Origin: Phocoena phocoena | Taxonomy: Eukaryota > Chordata > Mammalia > Artiodactyla > Phocoenidae | Assembly: GCF_963924675.1 (NCBI RefSeq) | Contig: NW_027077413.1 | Span: 1,116,001 to 1,180,000, forward strand | Length of the DNA: 64,000 nucleotides | Direction of reading: 5' to 3' | Shown here: piece by piece, positions 10,488 to 24,461 of the stretch | How positions within the stretch are numbered: the first letter of the stretch is position 1 | How the letters are laid out: every line of letters begins with the position of its first letter | The notes under the pieces: model-generated | What the model was told of the DNA's origin: nothing | Seen by the model: only the letters and a program-made list of their open reading frames with translations | Database searches by the model: none | Program-made: the position numbers and the translations under genes

Positions 10488-12234
10488 TTCAAAGGGTCTG
10501 CATTTGCTCACCGAAACTCACCAATGCTATCAGGCTGAAGTGTCCAGCCTTATGTCTCAACCAGCTCTGGGTGTAGATGTGGTAAATCCCGGTTGCATCA
10601 CATGCCCTGAGTGAATTATTTAAGAATTGCTCTCTATTTCACTGTCTTTGTGTTTTGTTTTCGAAATTTATTTTGATAATGGGATTTATCGGATTTTCAC
10701 TGCTGCGTTTCGGCCGCTGTACAAACGCTTGATTGTCTTACAGAGACATATATATCCATGGGTTTTAAGATTCTTCCTAGTCAGGTATATTCCTAGGCGT
10801 TGAATATTTGGTGTTGGGTCCATTTCGTTCAGCAAGGAGTAGGTTTTTTTATTACATATTTGGATTATGGAAAGTTATCTGTGCTAATTTCAGTCTCTGG
10901 TTTTATGCAGCACCCCAAGGCACCTTTCACCATAAGCAAGCACTAGTCGGTTTTCTAAATTTGAGACCCTGTTCTGTTTTGTAATTCAGTTCATGTGTAG
11001 TCAAGTTTACATTCCGTGTATTAGTGATATCTTATGATGTTTCTTTTTCTGTGTGACGTAGTTCACGTAGAATCACCGTACCTGCATCCACTTACTATGC
11101 CGCTATGGGCCTGATGACACAGATTTCATTGCTGAGTGATATTGCATTGCACGTACGTGCCACAACTTCTTTATCCATTTTTTGCTTTCTGGGATATTTA
11201 CCTGATAATGTACACGAGCTTCTTGTGAACACAGCCGTCCCAAATATTGGGGTGGCTGTCTGTTTCTGATTTTAATTTCCGTAAGCTATAGGACCATAAG
11301 TGGAAGTGCCATAGGCTCTGTTGCTTTGTTTCTTACGTGTTTCAGGAAACACCATACACTTCTCCAGGGTGGCTGTTCACAATTTACATCCTGCCAATCA
11401 GCATAACAAGGCTCCCTGTTCTCCATATCTTGTCCTAACTTTCTGGATTTTACACTTTTTTCAGATGGCCCTTTTGCCCGGGGGCGCAGTGAGATTTCAT
11501 TGTAGTGCACATTTCTTTTACAGGCTTGCTTGGTTGGCCAAAAAGGGCGTATGCGTTTTTTCCTGAATATATTCATGAAAAAACGCATACACACTTTTTG
11601 GCCAAGTGCATCATTGTCGACGTTCTGCCTCTTTTCCTATGCTTTCCGGGCAATTCCAGTGTACCCCCTGCAATCGTTTCCCTGAAATTCTGCCCCGCTT
11701 TCAAGTCCCCTTCGCAGGCTTCCTTCAATATATTTTTGGAGGATAGCTGTCATTTATAACTCTGCAGGTTTGTGAATTACAGTGCCCCTGAGCTCCTTTC
11801 TTCAACTCGCTTTCTTGTGAGCTGGGCACAAAACCGCAGGATTGCTTCAGGCCCTAATCTGTTTCCGGCAGGGCATGCTGAGCCTTTGGTTAATTCCTCT
11901 TCCTGGTGGGAAATGAGCGTTACATTTGCCCGTGCAGACACCTATAGCTAGTCTCTCATTGGTTCTCCCTATTCCTGTTCATCTTGCACAGAAATTGCAA
12001 GCTGTGCCAAACAGGAGATTAAAGGCACTGACTCTCCAAGCAGGGAGAGTGTTAGTAAAGCATCTGGAATGGTGAACCCGAGGACCAGGATACGAAAACT
12101 GAGATGCATTTTAAATCGTTTCCCAATCACACGGTGGACGATACTCTGGGTTACCCATGCATGTTTTAGCTGGAGGAAGAATCCCTTGAACCTAGAGAGT
12201 TGGGACCCATGGAATGGGTACCATGCAGTATGAC
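10488..12234 (+). repeat. Satellite monomer 7 (beta type, degenerate)
   Basis: 1747 bp. Many private changes, e.g. a T-run at 'aggtttttttatt' near 10841. The palindrome 11534–11605 is decayed in its right arm (attcatg, catacacac). Confidence 0.94.
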
Positions 12235-13981
12235 TTCAAAGGGTCTGCATTTGCTCACCGAAACTCACCAATGCTATCAGCCTGAAGTGTCCAGCCTTAT
12301 GTCTCAACCAGCTCTGGTTGTAGATGTGGTCAATCCCGGTTGCATCACATGCCCTGAGTGAATTATTTAAGAATTGCTCTCTATTTCACTGTCTTTGTGT
12401 TTTGTTTTCGAAATTTATTTTGATAATGGGATTTATCGGATTTTCACTGCTGCGTTTCAGCCGCTGTACACACGCTTGATTCTCTTACGGAGACATATAT
12501 ATCCATGGGTTTTAAAATTCTTCCTAGTCAGGTATATTCCTAGGCGTTGAATATGTGGTGTTGAGTCCATTTCGTTGAGCAAGTAGTAGGTCTTGTCTAT
12601 TACATATTTGGCTTATGGAATGTTATCTGTGCTAATTTCAGTCTCTGGTTTTATGCAGCACCCCAACGCACCTTTCCCCATAAGCAAGCACTAGTTGGTT
12701 TTCTAAATTTGAGACCCTGTTCTGTTTTGTAATTCAGTTCATGTGTAGTCAAGTTTACATTCCGTGTATTAGTGATATCTTATTATGTTTCTTTTTCTGT
12801 GTGACGTAGTTCACGTAGAATCACCGTACCTGCATCCACTCACTATGCCGCTACGGGCCTGATGACACAGATTTCATTGCTGAGTGATATTGCATTGCAC
12901 GTACGTGCCACAAATTCTTTATCCATTTTTTGTTTTATGGGATATTTACCTGATACTGTAGACGAGTTTCTTGTGAACACAGCCGTCAGCAATATTGGGG
13001 TGGCTGTCTGTTTTTGATTTTAATTTCCGTAAGCTATAGGACCATAAGTGGAAGTGCCATAGGGTGTGTTGCTTTGTTTCTTACGTGTTTCAGGAAACAC
13101 CATACACTTCTCCAGGGTGGCTGCTGGCAATTTACATCCTGCCAATCAGCATAGCAAGGCTCCCTGTTCTCCATATCCTGACCTACCTTTCTGGATTTTA
13201 CACTTTTTTCAGATGGCCCTTTTGCCCGGGGGGCAGTGAGACTTCATTGTAGTGCAGATTTCCTTTACAGGCTTGCTTGGTTGTCCAAAAAGGGCGTATG
13301 CGTTTTTTCCTGAATATATTCAGGAAAAAACGCATACACCCTTTTTGGCCAAGTGCATCATTGTCGACGTTCTGCCTCTTTTCCTATGCTTTCAGGGCAA
13401 TTCCAGTCTACCCCCTGCAATCGTTTTCCTGAAATTCAGCCCCGCTTTCAAGTCCCCTTTGCAGGCTTACTTCAATATATTTTTGGAGGATAGCTGTCAT
13501 TTATAACACTGCAGGTTTGTGAAGTACAGTGCCCCTGAGCTCCTTTCTTCAACTCGCTTTCTTGTGAGCTGGGCAGAAAACCGCAGGATTGCTTCAGGCC
13601 CTTATCTGTTTCCAGCAGGGCACACTGAGCCTTTGTTTAATTCCTCTTTCTGGTGGGCAATGAGCGTTACATTTGCCCGTGCAGACACCTACAGCTAGTC
13701 TCTCATTGGTTCTCCCTATTCCTGTTCATCTTGCACAGAAATTGCAAGCTGTGCGAAACAGGAGGTTAAAGGCACTGACTCTCCAAGCGGGGAGAGTGTT
13801 AGTAAAGCATCTGGAATGGTGAACCCGAGGACCAGGAAACGAAAACTGAGATGCATTTTAAATCATTTCCCAATCACACAGTGGACGATACTCTGGGTTT
13901 CCCATGCATGTTTTAGCTGGAGGAAGAATCCCTTGAACCTGGAGAGTTGGGACCCATGGAATGGGTACCATGCAGTATGAC
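12235..13981 (+). repeat. Satellite monomer 8 (beta type)
   Basis: 1747 bp. Its 3' part resembles that of units 3 and 5 (ctctttctgg, aaacgaaaactg, aatcatttccc), and the unit 8/9 junction resembles the unit 5/6 junction. Palindrome 13281–13352, imperfect. Confidence 0.94.
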
Positions 13982-15729
13982 TTCAAAGGGTCTGCATTTG
14001 CTCACCGAAACTCACCAAGGCTATCAGCCTGAAGTGTCCAGCCTTATGTCTCAACCAGTTCTGGGTGTAGATGTGGTCAATCCCGGTTGCATCACATGCC
14101 CTGAGTGAATTATTTAAGAATTGCTCTCTATTTCACTGTCTTTGTGTTTTGTTTTCGAAATTTATTTTGATAATGGGATTTATCGGATTTTCACTGCTGC
14201 GTTTCGGCCGCTGTACACACGCTTGATTCTCTTACGGAGACATATATATCCATGGGTTTTAAGATTCTTCCTAGTCAGGTATATTCCTAGGCGTTGAATA
14301 TGTGGTGTTGGGTCCATTTCGTTGAGCAAGGAGTAGGTCTTGTCTATTACATATTTGGCTTATGGAATGTTATCTGTGCTAATTTCAGTCTCTGGTTTTA
14401 TGCAGCACCCCAAGGCACCTTTCCCCATAAGCAAGCACTAGTTGGTTTTCTAAATTTGAGACCCTGTTCTGTTTTGTAATTCAGTTCATGTTTAGTCAAG
14501 TTTACATTCCGTGTATTAGTGATATCTTATGATGTTTCTTTTTCTGTGTGACGTAGTTCACGTAGAATCACCGTACCTGCATCCACTCACTATGCCGCTA
14601 CGGGCCTGATGACACAGATTTCATTGCTGAGTGATATTGCATTGTACGTACGTGCCACAACTTCTTTATCCATTTTTTGCTTTCTGAGATATTTACCTGA
14701 TACTGTAGACGAGCTTCTTGTGAACACAGCCGTCCCAAATATTGGGGTGGCTGTCTGTTTTTGATTTTAATTTCCGTAAGCTATAGGACCATAAGTGGAA
14801 GTGCCATAGGCTTTGTTGCTTTGTTTCTTACGTGTTTCAGGAAACACCATACACTTCTCCAGGGTGGCTGCTGGCAATTTACATCCTGCCAATCAGCATA
14901 ACAAGGCTCCCTGTTCTCCATATCCTGTCCTACCTTTCTGGATTTTACACTTTTTTCAGATGGCCCTTTTGCCCGGGGGGGCAGTGGGATTTCATTGTAG
15001 TGCAGATTTCCTTTACAGGCTTGCTTGGTTGGCCAAAAAGGGCGTATGCGTTTTTTCCTGAATATATTCAGGAAAAAACGCATACGCCCTTTTTGGCCAA
15101 GTGCATCATTGTCGACGTTGTGCCTCATTTCCTATGCTTTCAGGGCAATTCCAGTCAACCCCCTGCAATCGTTTTCCTGAAATTCAGCCCCGCTTTCAAG
15201 TCCCCTTCGCAGGCTTACTTCAATATATTTTTGGAGGATAGCTGTCATTTATAACTCTGCAGGTTTGTGAAGTACAGTGCCCCTGAGCTCCTTTCTTCAA
15301 CTTGCTTTCTTGTGAGCTGGGCACAAAACCGCAGGATTGCTTCAGGCCCTAATCTGTTTCCAGCAGGGCACACTGAGCCTTTGTTTAATTCCTCTTTCAG
15401 GTGGGCAATGAGCGTTACATTTGCCCGTGCAGACACCTACAGCTAGTCTCTCATTGGTTCTCCCTATTCCTGTTCATCTTGCACAGAAATGGCAAGCTGT
15501 GCCAAACAGGAGGTTAAAGGCACTGACTCTCCAAGCGGGGAGAGTGTTAGTAAAGCATCTGGAATGGTGAACCCGAGGACCAGGATACGAAAACTGAGAT
15601 GCATTTTAAATCGTTTCCCAATCACACGGTGGACGATACTCTGGGTTTCCCATGCATGTTTTAGCTGGAGGAAGAATGCCTTGAGCCTGGAGATTTGGGA
15701 CCCATGGAATGGGTACCATTCAGTATGAC
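13982..15729 (+). repeat. Satellite monomer 9 (beta type)
   Basis: 1748 bp. Twin of unit 11. Palindrome 15029–15100, perfect. Contains 'cagtgggattt' where unit 11 has 'cagtgagattt'. Confidence 0.95.
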
Positions 15730-17472
15730 TTCAAAGGGTCTGCATTTGCTCACCGAAACTCACCTGTGCTATCAGCCTGAAGTGTCCAGCCTTATGTCTC
15801 AACCAGCTCTGGGTGTAGATGTGGTCAATCCCGGTTGCATCACATGCCCTGAGGGAATTATTTAAGAATTGCTCTGTATTTCACTGTCTTTGTGTTTTGT
15901 TTTCGAAATTTATTTTGATAATGGGATTTATCGGATTTTCACTGCTGCGTTTATGCCGCTGTACACACGCTTGATTACGGAGACATATAAATCCATGGGT
16001 TTTAAGATTCTTCCTAGTCAGGTATATTCCTAGGCGTTGAATATGTGGTGTTGAGTCCATTTCGTTGAGCAAGGAGTAGGTCTTGTCTATTACATATTTG
16101 GCTTATGGAATGTTATCTGTGCTAATTTCAGTCTCTGGTTTTATGCAGCACCCCAAGGCACCTTTCCCCATAAGCAAGCACTAGTTGGTTTTCTAAATTT
16201 GTGACCCTGTTCTGTTTTGTAATTCAGTTCATGTGTAGTCAAGTTTACATTCCGTGTATTAGTGATATCTTATGATGTTTCTTTTTCTGTGTGACGTAGT
16301 TCACGTAGAATCACCGTACCTGCATCCACTCACTATGCCGCTACGGGCCTGATGACACAGATTTCATTGCTGAGTGATATTGCATTGCACGTACGTGCCA
16401 CAACTTCTTTATCCATTTTTTGCTTTCTGGGATATTTACCTGGTACTGTAGACGAGCTTCTTGGGAACACAGCCGTCCCAAACATTGGTGTGGCTCTCCG
16501 TTTTTGATTTTAATTTCCCTAAGCAATAGGACCATAATTGCAATTGCCACAGGCTGTGTTGCTTTATTTCTTACGTGTTTCAGGAAACACCATACACTTC
16601 TCCAGGGTGGCTGTTCACAATTTACATCCTGCCAATCAGCATAACAAGGCTCCCTGTTCTCCATATCCTGTCCTACCTTTCTGGATTTTACACATTTTTC
16701 AGATGGCCCTTTTGCCCGGGTGGGCAGTGAGATTTCATTGTAGTTCAGATTTCCTTTACAGGCTTGCTTGGTTGGCCAAAAAGGGCGTATGCGTTTTTTC
16801 CTGAATATATTCAGGAAAAAACGCATACGCCCTGTTTGGCCAAGTGCATCATTGTCGACGTTGTGCCTCTTTCACTATGCTTTCAGGGCAATTCCAGTCT
16901 ACCCCCTGCAATCGTTTTCCTGAAATTCTGCCCCGCTTTCAAGTCCCCTTCGCAGGCTTACTTCAATATATTTTTGGAGGATAGCTGTCATTTATAACTC
17001 TACAGGTTTGTGAATTACAGTATCCCTGATCTCCTTTCTTCAACTCGCTTTCTTGTGAGCTGGGCACAAAACAGCAGGATTGCTTCAGGCCCTAATCTGT
17101 TTCCAGCAGGGCACACTGAGCCTTTGTTTAATTCCTCTTCCTGGTGGGCAATGAGCGTTACATTTGCCCGTGCAGACACCTACAGCTAGTCTCTCATTGG
17201 TTCTCCCTATTCCTGTTCATCTTGCACAGAAATTGCAAGCTGTGCCAAAGAGGAGGTTAAAGGCACTGACTCTCCTAGCGGGGAGAGTGTTAGTAAAGCA
17301 TCTGGAATGGTGAACCCGAGGACCAGGATACGAAAACTGAGATGCATTTTTAATCGTTTCCCAATCACACGGTGGACGATACTCTGGGTTTCCCATGCAT
17401 GTTTTAGCTGGAGGAAGAATCCCTTGATCCTGGAGAGTTGGGACCCATGGAATGGGTACCATGCAGTATGAC
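15730..17472 (+). repeat. Satellite monomer 10 (alpha type, 5-bp deletion)
   Basis: 1743 bp. Twin of unit 12, but lacks five bases (ctctt) between 15976 and 15977. Unit 12 has them, so the loss followed the duplication. Palindrome 16772–16843 carries ccctgtttgg in its right arm. Confidence 0.95.
16341..16826 (-). pseudogene. Longest open L1 ORF2 relic (unit 10)
   Basis: 161 open codons on the minus strand run through part of the palindrome and then the L1 ORF2 C-terminal blocks (PPWRSVWCFLK, then IREIKIKN-like sequence, then ESKKWIKKLWHVRAMQYHS). The N-terminal part is encoded by the MITE arm and is not L1. With no promoter, no catalytic domain, and near-identical frames repeated across the array, this is a relic, not a gene. 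The twin in unit 12 is at 19837–20322. Confidence 0.8.
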
Positions 17473-19220
17473 TTCAAAGGGTCTGCATTTGCTCACCGAA
17501 ACTCACCAAGGCTATCAGCCTGAAGTGTCCAGCCTTATGTCTCAACCAGTTCTGGGTGTAGATGTGGTCAATCCCGGTTGCATCACATGCCCTGAGTGAA
17601 TTATTTAAGAATTGCTCTCTATTTCACTGTCTTTGTGTTTTGTTTTCGAAATTTATTTTGATAATGGGATTTATCGGATTTTCACTGCTGCGTTTCGGCC
17701 GCTGTACACACGCTTGATTCTCTTACGGAGACATATATATCCATGGGTTTTAAGATTCTTCCTAGTCAGGTATATTCCTAGGCGTTGAATATGTGGTGTT
17801 GGGTCCATTTCGTTGAGCAAGGAGTAGGTCTTGTCTATTACATATTTGGCTTATGGAATGTTATCTGTGCTAATTTCAGTCTCTGGTTTTATGCAGCACC
17901 CCAAGGCACCTTTCCCCATAAGCAAGCACTAGTTGGTTTTCTAAATTTGAGACCCTGTTCTGTTTTGTAATTCAGTTCATGTTTAGTCAAGTTTACATTC
18001 CGTGTATTAGTGATATCTTATGATGTTTCTTTTTCTGTGTGACGTAGTTCTCGTAGAATCATCGTACCTGCATCCACTCACTATGCCGCTACGGGCCTGA
18101 TGACACAGATTTCATTGCTGAGTGATATTGCATTGTACGTACGTGCCACAACTTCTTTATCCATTTTTTGCTTTCTGAGATATTTACCTGATACTGTAGA
18201 CGAGCTTCTTGTGAACACAGCCGTCCCAAATATTGGGGTGGCTGTCTGTTTTTGATTTTAATTTCCGTAAGCTATAGGACCATAAGTGGAAGTGCCATAG
18301 GCTTTGTTGCTTTGTTTCTTACGTGTTTCAGGAAACACCATACACTTCTCCAGGGTGGATGCTGGCAATTTACATCCTGCCAATCAGCATAACAAGGCTC
18401 CCTGTTCTCCATATCCTGTCCTACCTTTCTGGATTTTACACTTTTTTCAGATGGCCCTTTTGCCCGGGGGGGCAGTGAGATTTCATTGTAGTGCAGATTT
18501 CCTTTACAGGCTTGCTTGGTTGGCCAAAAAGGGCGTATGCGTTTTTTGCTGAATATATTCAGGAAAAAACGCATACGCCCTTTTTGGGCAAGTGCATCAT
18601 TGTCGACGTTGTGCCTCATTTCCTATGCTTTCAGGGCAATTCCAGTCTACCCCCTGCAATCGTTTTCCTGAAATTCAGCCCCGCTTTCAAGTCCCCTTCG
18701 CAGGCTTACTTCAATATATTTTTGGAGGATAGCTGTCATTTATAACTCTGCAGGTTTGTGAAGTACAGTGCCCCTGAGCTCCTTTCTTCAACTTGCTTTC
18801 TTGTGAGCTGGGCACAAAACCGCAGGATTGCTTCAGGCCCTAATCTGTTTCCAGCAGGGCACACTGAGCCTTTGTTTAATTCCTCTTTCAGGTGGGCAAT
18901 GAGCGTTACATTTGCCCGTGCAGACACCTACAGCTAGTCTCTCATTGGTTCTCCCTATTCCTGTTCATCTTGCACAGAAATGGCAAGCTGTGCCAAACAG
19001 GAGGTTAAAGGCACTGACTCTCCAAGCGGGGAGAGTGTTAGTAAAGCATCTGGAATGGTGAACCCGAGGACCAGGATACGAAAACTGAGATGCATTTTAA
19101 ATCGTTTCCCAATCACACGGTGGACGATACTCTGGGTTTCCCATGCATGTTTTAGCTGGAGGAAGAATGCCTTGAGCCTGGAGATTTGGGACCCATGGAA
19201 TGGGTACCATTCAGTATGAC
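17473..19220 (+). repeat. Satellite monomer 11 (beta type)
   Basis: 1748 bp. Twin of unit 9. Palindrome 18520–18591 with tttttgctg in the left arm and ttgggcaag at the right edge. Confidence 0.95.
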
Positions 19221-20968
19221 TTCAAAGGGTCTGCATTTGCTCACCGAAACTCACCTGTGCTATCAGCCTGAAGTGTCCAGCCTTATGTCTCAACCAGCTC
19301 TGGGTGTAGATGTGGTCAATCCCGGTTGCATCACATGCCCTGAGTGAATTATTTAAGAATTGCTCTCTATTTCACTGTGTTTGTGTTTTGTTTTCGAAAT
19401 TTATTTTGATAATGGGATTTATCGGATTTTCACTGCTGCGTTTATGCCGCTGTACACACGCTTGATTCTCTTACGGAGACATATAAATCCATGGGTTTTA
19501 AGATTCTTCCTAGTCAGGTATATTCCTAGGCGTTGAATATGTGGTGTTGAGTCCATTTCGTTGAGCAAGGAGTAGGTCTTGTCTATTACATATTTGGCTT
19601 ATGGAATGTTATCTGTGCTAATTTCAGTCTCTGGTTTTATGCAGCACCCCAAGGCACCTTTCCCCATAAGCAAGCACTAGTTGGTTTTCTAAATTTGTGA
19701 CCCTGTTCTGTTTTGTAATTCAGTTCATGTGTAGTCAAGTTTACATTCCGTGTATTAGTGATATCTTATGATGTTTCTTTTTCTGTGTGACGTAGTTCAC
19801 GTAGAATCACCATACCTGCATCCACTCACTATGCCGCTACGGGCCTGATGACACAGATTTCATTGCTGAGTGATATTGCATTGCACGTACGTGCCACAAC
19901 TTCTTTATCCATTTTTTGCTTTCTGGGATATTTACCTGGTACTGTAGACGAGCTTCTTGTGAACACAGCCGTCCCAAACATTGGTGTGGCTCTCCGTTTT
20001 TGATTTTAATTTCCCTAAGCAATAGGACCATAATTGCAATTGCCACAGGCTGTGTTGCTTTATTTCTTACGTGTTTCAGGAAACACCATACACTTCTCCA
20101 GGGTGGCTGTTCACAATTTACATCCTGCCAATCAGCATAACAAGGCTCCCTGTTCTCCATATCCTGTCCTACCTTTCTGGATTTTACACATTTTTCAGAT
20201 GGCCCTTTTGCCCGGGGGGGCAGTGAGATTTCATTGTAGTTCAGATTTCCTTTACAGGCTTGCTTGGTTGGCCAAAAAGGGCGTATGCGTTTTTTCCTGA
20301 ATATATTCAGGAAAAAACGCATACGCCCTGTTTGGCCAAGTGCATCATTGTCGACGTTGTGCCTCTTTAACTATGCTTTCAGGGCAATTCCAGTCTACCC
20401 CCTGCAATCGTTTTCCTGAAATTCTGCCCCGCTTTCAAGTCCCCTTCGCAGGCTTACTTCAATATATTTTTGGAGGATAGCTGTCATTTATAACTCTACA
20501 GGTTTGTGAATTACAGTATCCCTGAGCTCCTTTCTTCAACTCGCTTTCCTGTGAGCTGGGCACAAAACCGCAGGATTGCTTCAGGCCCTAATCTGTTTCC
20601 AGCAGGGCACACTGAGCCTTTGTTTAATTCCTCTTCCTGGTGGGCAATGAGCGTTACATTTGCCCGTGCAGACACCTACAGCTAGTCTCTCATTGGTTCT
20701 CCCTATTCCTGTTCATCTTGCACAGAAATTGCAAGCTGTGCCAAAGAGGAGGTTAAAGGCACTGACTCTCCTAGCGGGGAGAGTGTTAGTAAAGCATCTG
20801 GAATGGTGAACCCGAGGACCAGGATACGAAAACTGAGATGCATTTTTAATCGTTTCCCAATCACACGGTGGACGATACTCTGGGTTTCCCATGCATGTTT
20901 TAGCTGGAGGAAGAATCCCTTGAACCTGGAGAGTTGGGACCCATGGAATGGGTACCATGCAGTATGAC
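19221..20968 (+). repeat. Satellite monomer 12 (alpha type)
   Basis: 1748 bp. Twin of unit 10 without the 5-bp deletion. Palindrome 20268–20339 shares the right-arm ccctgtttgg change with unit 10. Confidence 0.95.
19837..20322 (-). pseudogene. L1 ORF2 relic, open 161 codons (unit 12)
   Basis: Same open minus-strand frame as in unit 10, with one or two amino-acid differences. Its presence in both twins shows copying of the monomer, not independent maintenance. Confidence 0.78.
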
Positions 20969-22713
20969 TTCAAAGGGTCTGCATTTGCTCACCGAAACTC
21001 ACCAATGCTATCAGCCTGAAGTGTCCAGCCTTATGTCTCAACCAGCTCTGGGTGTAGATCTGTTAAATCCCGGTTGCATCACATGCCCTGAGTGAATTAT
21101 TTAAGAATTGCTCTCTATTTCACTGTCTTTGTGTTTTGTTTTTGAAATTTATTTTGATAATGGGATTTATCGGATTTTCACTGCTGCGTTTATGCCGCTG
21201 TACACACGCTTGATTCTCTTACGGAGACATATATATCCATGGGTTTTAAGATTCTTCCTAGTCAGGCATATTCCTAGGCGTTGAATATGTGGTGTTGGGT
21301 CCATTGCGTTGAACAAGGAGTAGGTCTTGTCTATTACATATTTGGCTTATGGAAAGTTATCTGTGCTAATTTCAGTCTCTGGTTTTATGCAGCACCCCAA
21401 GGCACCTTTCCCCATAAGCAAGCACTAGTTGGTTTTCTAAATTTGAGACCCTGTTCTGTTTTATAATTCAGTTCATGTGTAGTCAAGTTTACATTACGTG
21501 TATTAGTGATATCTTATGATGTTTCTTTTTCTGTGTGACGTAGTTCATGTAGAATCACCGTACCTGCATCCACTCACTATGCCGCTACGGGCCTGATGAC
21601 ACAGATTTCATTGCTGAGTGATATTGCATTGTACGTACGTGCCACAACTTCTTTATCCATTTTTTGCTTTCTGGGATATTTACCTGATACTGTAGACGAG
21701 TTTCTTGTGAACACAGCCATCCCAAATATTGGGGTGGCTGTCTGTTTTTGATTTTAATTTCCGTAAGCTATAGGACCATAAGTGGAAGTGCCATAGGCTG
21801 TCTTGCTTGTTTCTTACGTGTTTCAGGAAACACCATACACTTCTCCAGGGTGGCTGCTGGCAATTTACATCTTGCCAATCAGCATAACAAGGCTCCCTGT
21901 TCTCCATATCCTGTCCTACCTTTCTGGATTTTACACTTTTTTCAGATGGCCCTTTTGCCAGGGGGCAGTGAGACTTCATTGTAGTGCAGATTTCCTTTAC
22001 AGGCTTGCTTGGTTGGCCAAAAAGGGCGTATGCGTTTTTTCCTGAATATATTCAGGAAAAAATGCATACGCCCTTTTTGGCCAAGTGCAACATTGTCGAC
22101 GTTCTGCCTCTTTTCCTATGCTTTCAGGGCAATTCCAGTCTACCCCCTGCAATCGTTTTCCTGAAATTCTGCCCCGCTTTCAAGTCCCCTTCGCAGGCTT
22201 ACTTCAATATATTTTTGGAGGATAGCTGTCATTTATAACTCTGCAGGTTTGTGAATTACAGTGCCCCTGAGCTCCTTTCTTCAACTCGCTTTCTTGTGAG
22301 CTGGGCACAAAACCGCAGGATTGCTTCAGGCCGTAATCTGTTTCCAGCAGGGCACACTGAGCCTTTGGTTAATTCCTCTTCCTGGTGGGCAATGAGCGTT
22401 ACATTTGCCCGTGCAGACACCTATAGCTAGTCTCTCATTGGTTCTCCCTATTCCTGTTCATCTTGCACAGAAATGGCAAGCTCTGCCAAACAGGAGGTTA
22501 AAGGCACTGACTCTCCAAGCAGGGAGAATGTTAGTAAAGCATCTGGAATGGTGAACCCGAGGACCAGGATACGAAACCTGAGATGCATTTTAAATCGTTT
22601 CCCAATCACACGGTGGACAATACTGTGGGTTTCCTATGCATGTTTTAGCTGGAGGAAGAATCCCTTGAACGTGAAGAGTTGGGACCCATGGAATAGGTAC
22701 CATGCAGTATGAC
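20969..22713 (+). repeat. Satellite monomer 13 (beta type)
   Basis: 1745 bp. Short by a few bases near 21800 (gtcttgcttgtttc) and in the G run (ccagggggcag). Palindrome 22013–22084 with one change (aatgcatac). Confidence 0.94.
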
Positions 22714-24461
22714 TTCAAAGGGTCTGCATTTGCTCACTGAAACTCACCAATGCTATCAGCCTGAAGTGTCCAGCCTTATGTCTCAACCAGCTCTGGGTGT
22801 AGATGTGGTAAATCCCGGTTGCATCACATGCCCTGAGTGAATTATTTAAGAATTGCTATCTATTTCACTGCCTTTGGGGTTTGATTTCGAAATTTATTTT
22901 TATAATGGGATTTATCGGATTTTCACTGCTGCATTTCGGCCGCTGTACACACGCTTGATTCTCTTACGGAGAAATATATATCCATTGGTTTTAAGATTCT
23001 TACTAGTCAGTTATATTCCTAGGCGTTGAATATGTGGTGTTGAGTCCATTTCGTTGAGCAAGGAGTAGGTCTTGTCTATTACATATTTGGCTTATGGAAT
23101 GTTATCTGTGCTAATTTCAGTCTCTGGTTTTATGCAGCACCCCAAGGCACCTTTCCCCATAAGCAAGCACTAGTTGGTTTTCTAAATTTGAGACCCTGTT
23201 CTGTTTTGTAATTCAGTTCATGTGTAGTCAAGATTACATTCCGTGCATTAGTGATATCTTATGATGTTTCTTTTTCTGTGTGACGTAGTTCACGTAGAAT
23301 CACCGTACCTGCATCCACTCACTATGCCGCTACGGGCCTGATGACCCAGATTTCATTGCTGAGTGATACTGCATTGCACGTACGTGCCACAACTTCTTTA
23401 TCCATTTTTTGCTTTCTGGGATATTTACCTGGTACTGTAGACGAGCTTCTTGGGAACACAGCCGTCCCAAACTTTGGGGTGGCTCTCTGTTTTTGATTTT
23501 AATTTGCCTAAGGAATAGGACCATAAGTGCAATTGCCATAGGCTGTGTTGCTTTATTTCTTACGTGTTTCAGGAAACACCATACACTTCTCCAGGGTGGC
23601 TGTTGGCAATTTACATCCTGCCAATCAGCATAACAAGGCTCCCTGTTCTCCATATCCTGTCCTACCTTTCTGGATTTTACACTTTTTTCAGATGGCCCTT
23701 TTGCCCGGGGGGCAGTGAGACTTCATTGTAGTGCAGATTTCCTTTACAGGCTTGCTTGGTTGGCCAAAATGGGCGTATGCGTTTTTTCCTGAATATATTC
23801 AGGAAAAAACGCATACGCGCTTTTTGGCCAAGTGCATCATTGTCGACGTTCTGCCTCTTTTCCTATGCTTTCAGGGCAATTCCAGTCTACCCTCTGCAAT
23901 CGTTTTCCTGAAATTCTGCCCCGCTTTCAAGTCCCCTTCGCAGGCTTACTTCAATATATTTTTGGAGGATAGCTGTCATTTATAACTCTGCAGGTTTGTG
24001 AATTACAGTGCCCCTGAGCTCCTTTCTTCAACTCGCTTTCTTGTGAGCTGGGCACAAAACCGCAGGATTGCTTCAGGCCCTAATCTGTTTCCGGCAGGGC
24101 ATGTAGAGCCTTTGGTTAATTCCTCTTCCTGGTGGGCAATGAGCGTTACATTTGCCCGTGCAGACACCTACAGCTAGTCTCTCATTGGTTCTCCCTATTC
24201 CTGTTCATCTTGCACAGAAATTGCAAGCTGTGCCAAACAGGAGGTTAAAGGCAGTGACTCTCCAAGCAGGGAGAGTGTTAGTAAAGCATCTGGAATGGTG
24301 AACCCGAGGACCAGGATACGAAAACTGAGATGCATTTTAAATCGTTTCCCAATCACACGGTGGACCATACTGTGGGGATCTCCATGCATGTTTTAGCTGG
24401 AGGAAGAATCCCTTGAACCTGAAGAGTTGGGACCCATGGAATAGGTACCATGCAGTATGAC
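22714..24461 (+). repeat. Satellite monomer 14 (alpha type)
   Basis: 1748 bp. Rare variants 'cttactagtcagttatat' and 'ccgtgcattag' are shared only with unit 37. Palindrome 23760–23831 has one mismatch in each arm (aaaatgggcg; acgcgcttt). ORF2 relic open on minus over 23330–23653. Confidence 0.95.

Larger units (their letters stand above)
13982..20968 (+). repeat. Duplicated beta–alpha dimer (units 9–10 and 11–12)
   Basis: Units 9–10 (13982–17472) and 11–12 (17473–20968) share rare variants. Examples are 'ccattcagtatg' at the ends of 9 and 11, 'tcacctgtgc' at the starts of 10 and 12, 'cattggtgtgg' in 10 and 12, and 'aagcatgctg'-free spacers. This is a second local dimer duplication, separate from the one at 1749–8740. 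Confidence 0.87.

Noticed and set aside
14832..15254. 140-codon plus-strand open frame, also at 61990–62412
   Set aside because: It is the 84-codon frame joined to an upstream frame by chance indels in the G run. It is antisense to L1 and absent from sister monomers such as unit 11, so it is not conserved as a gene.
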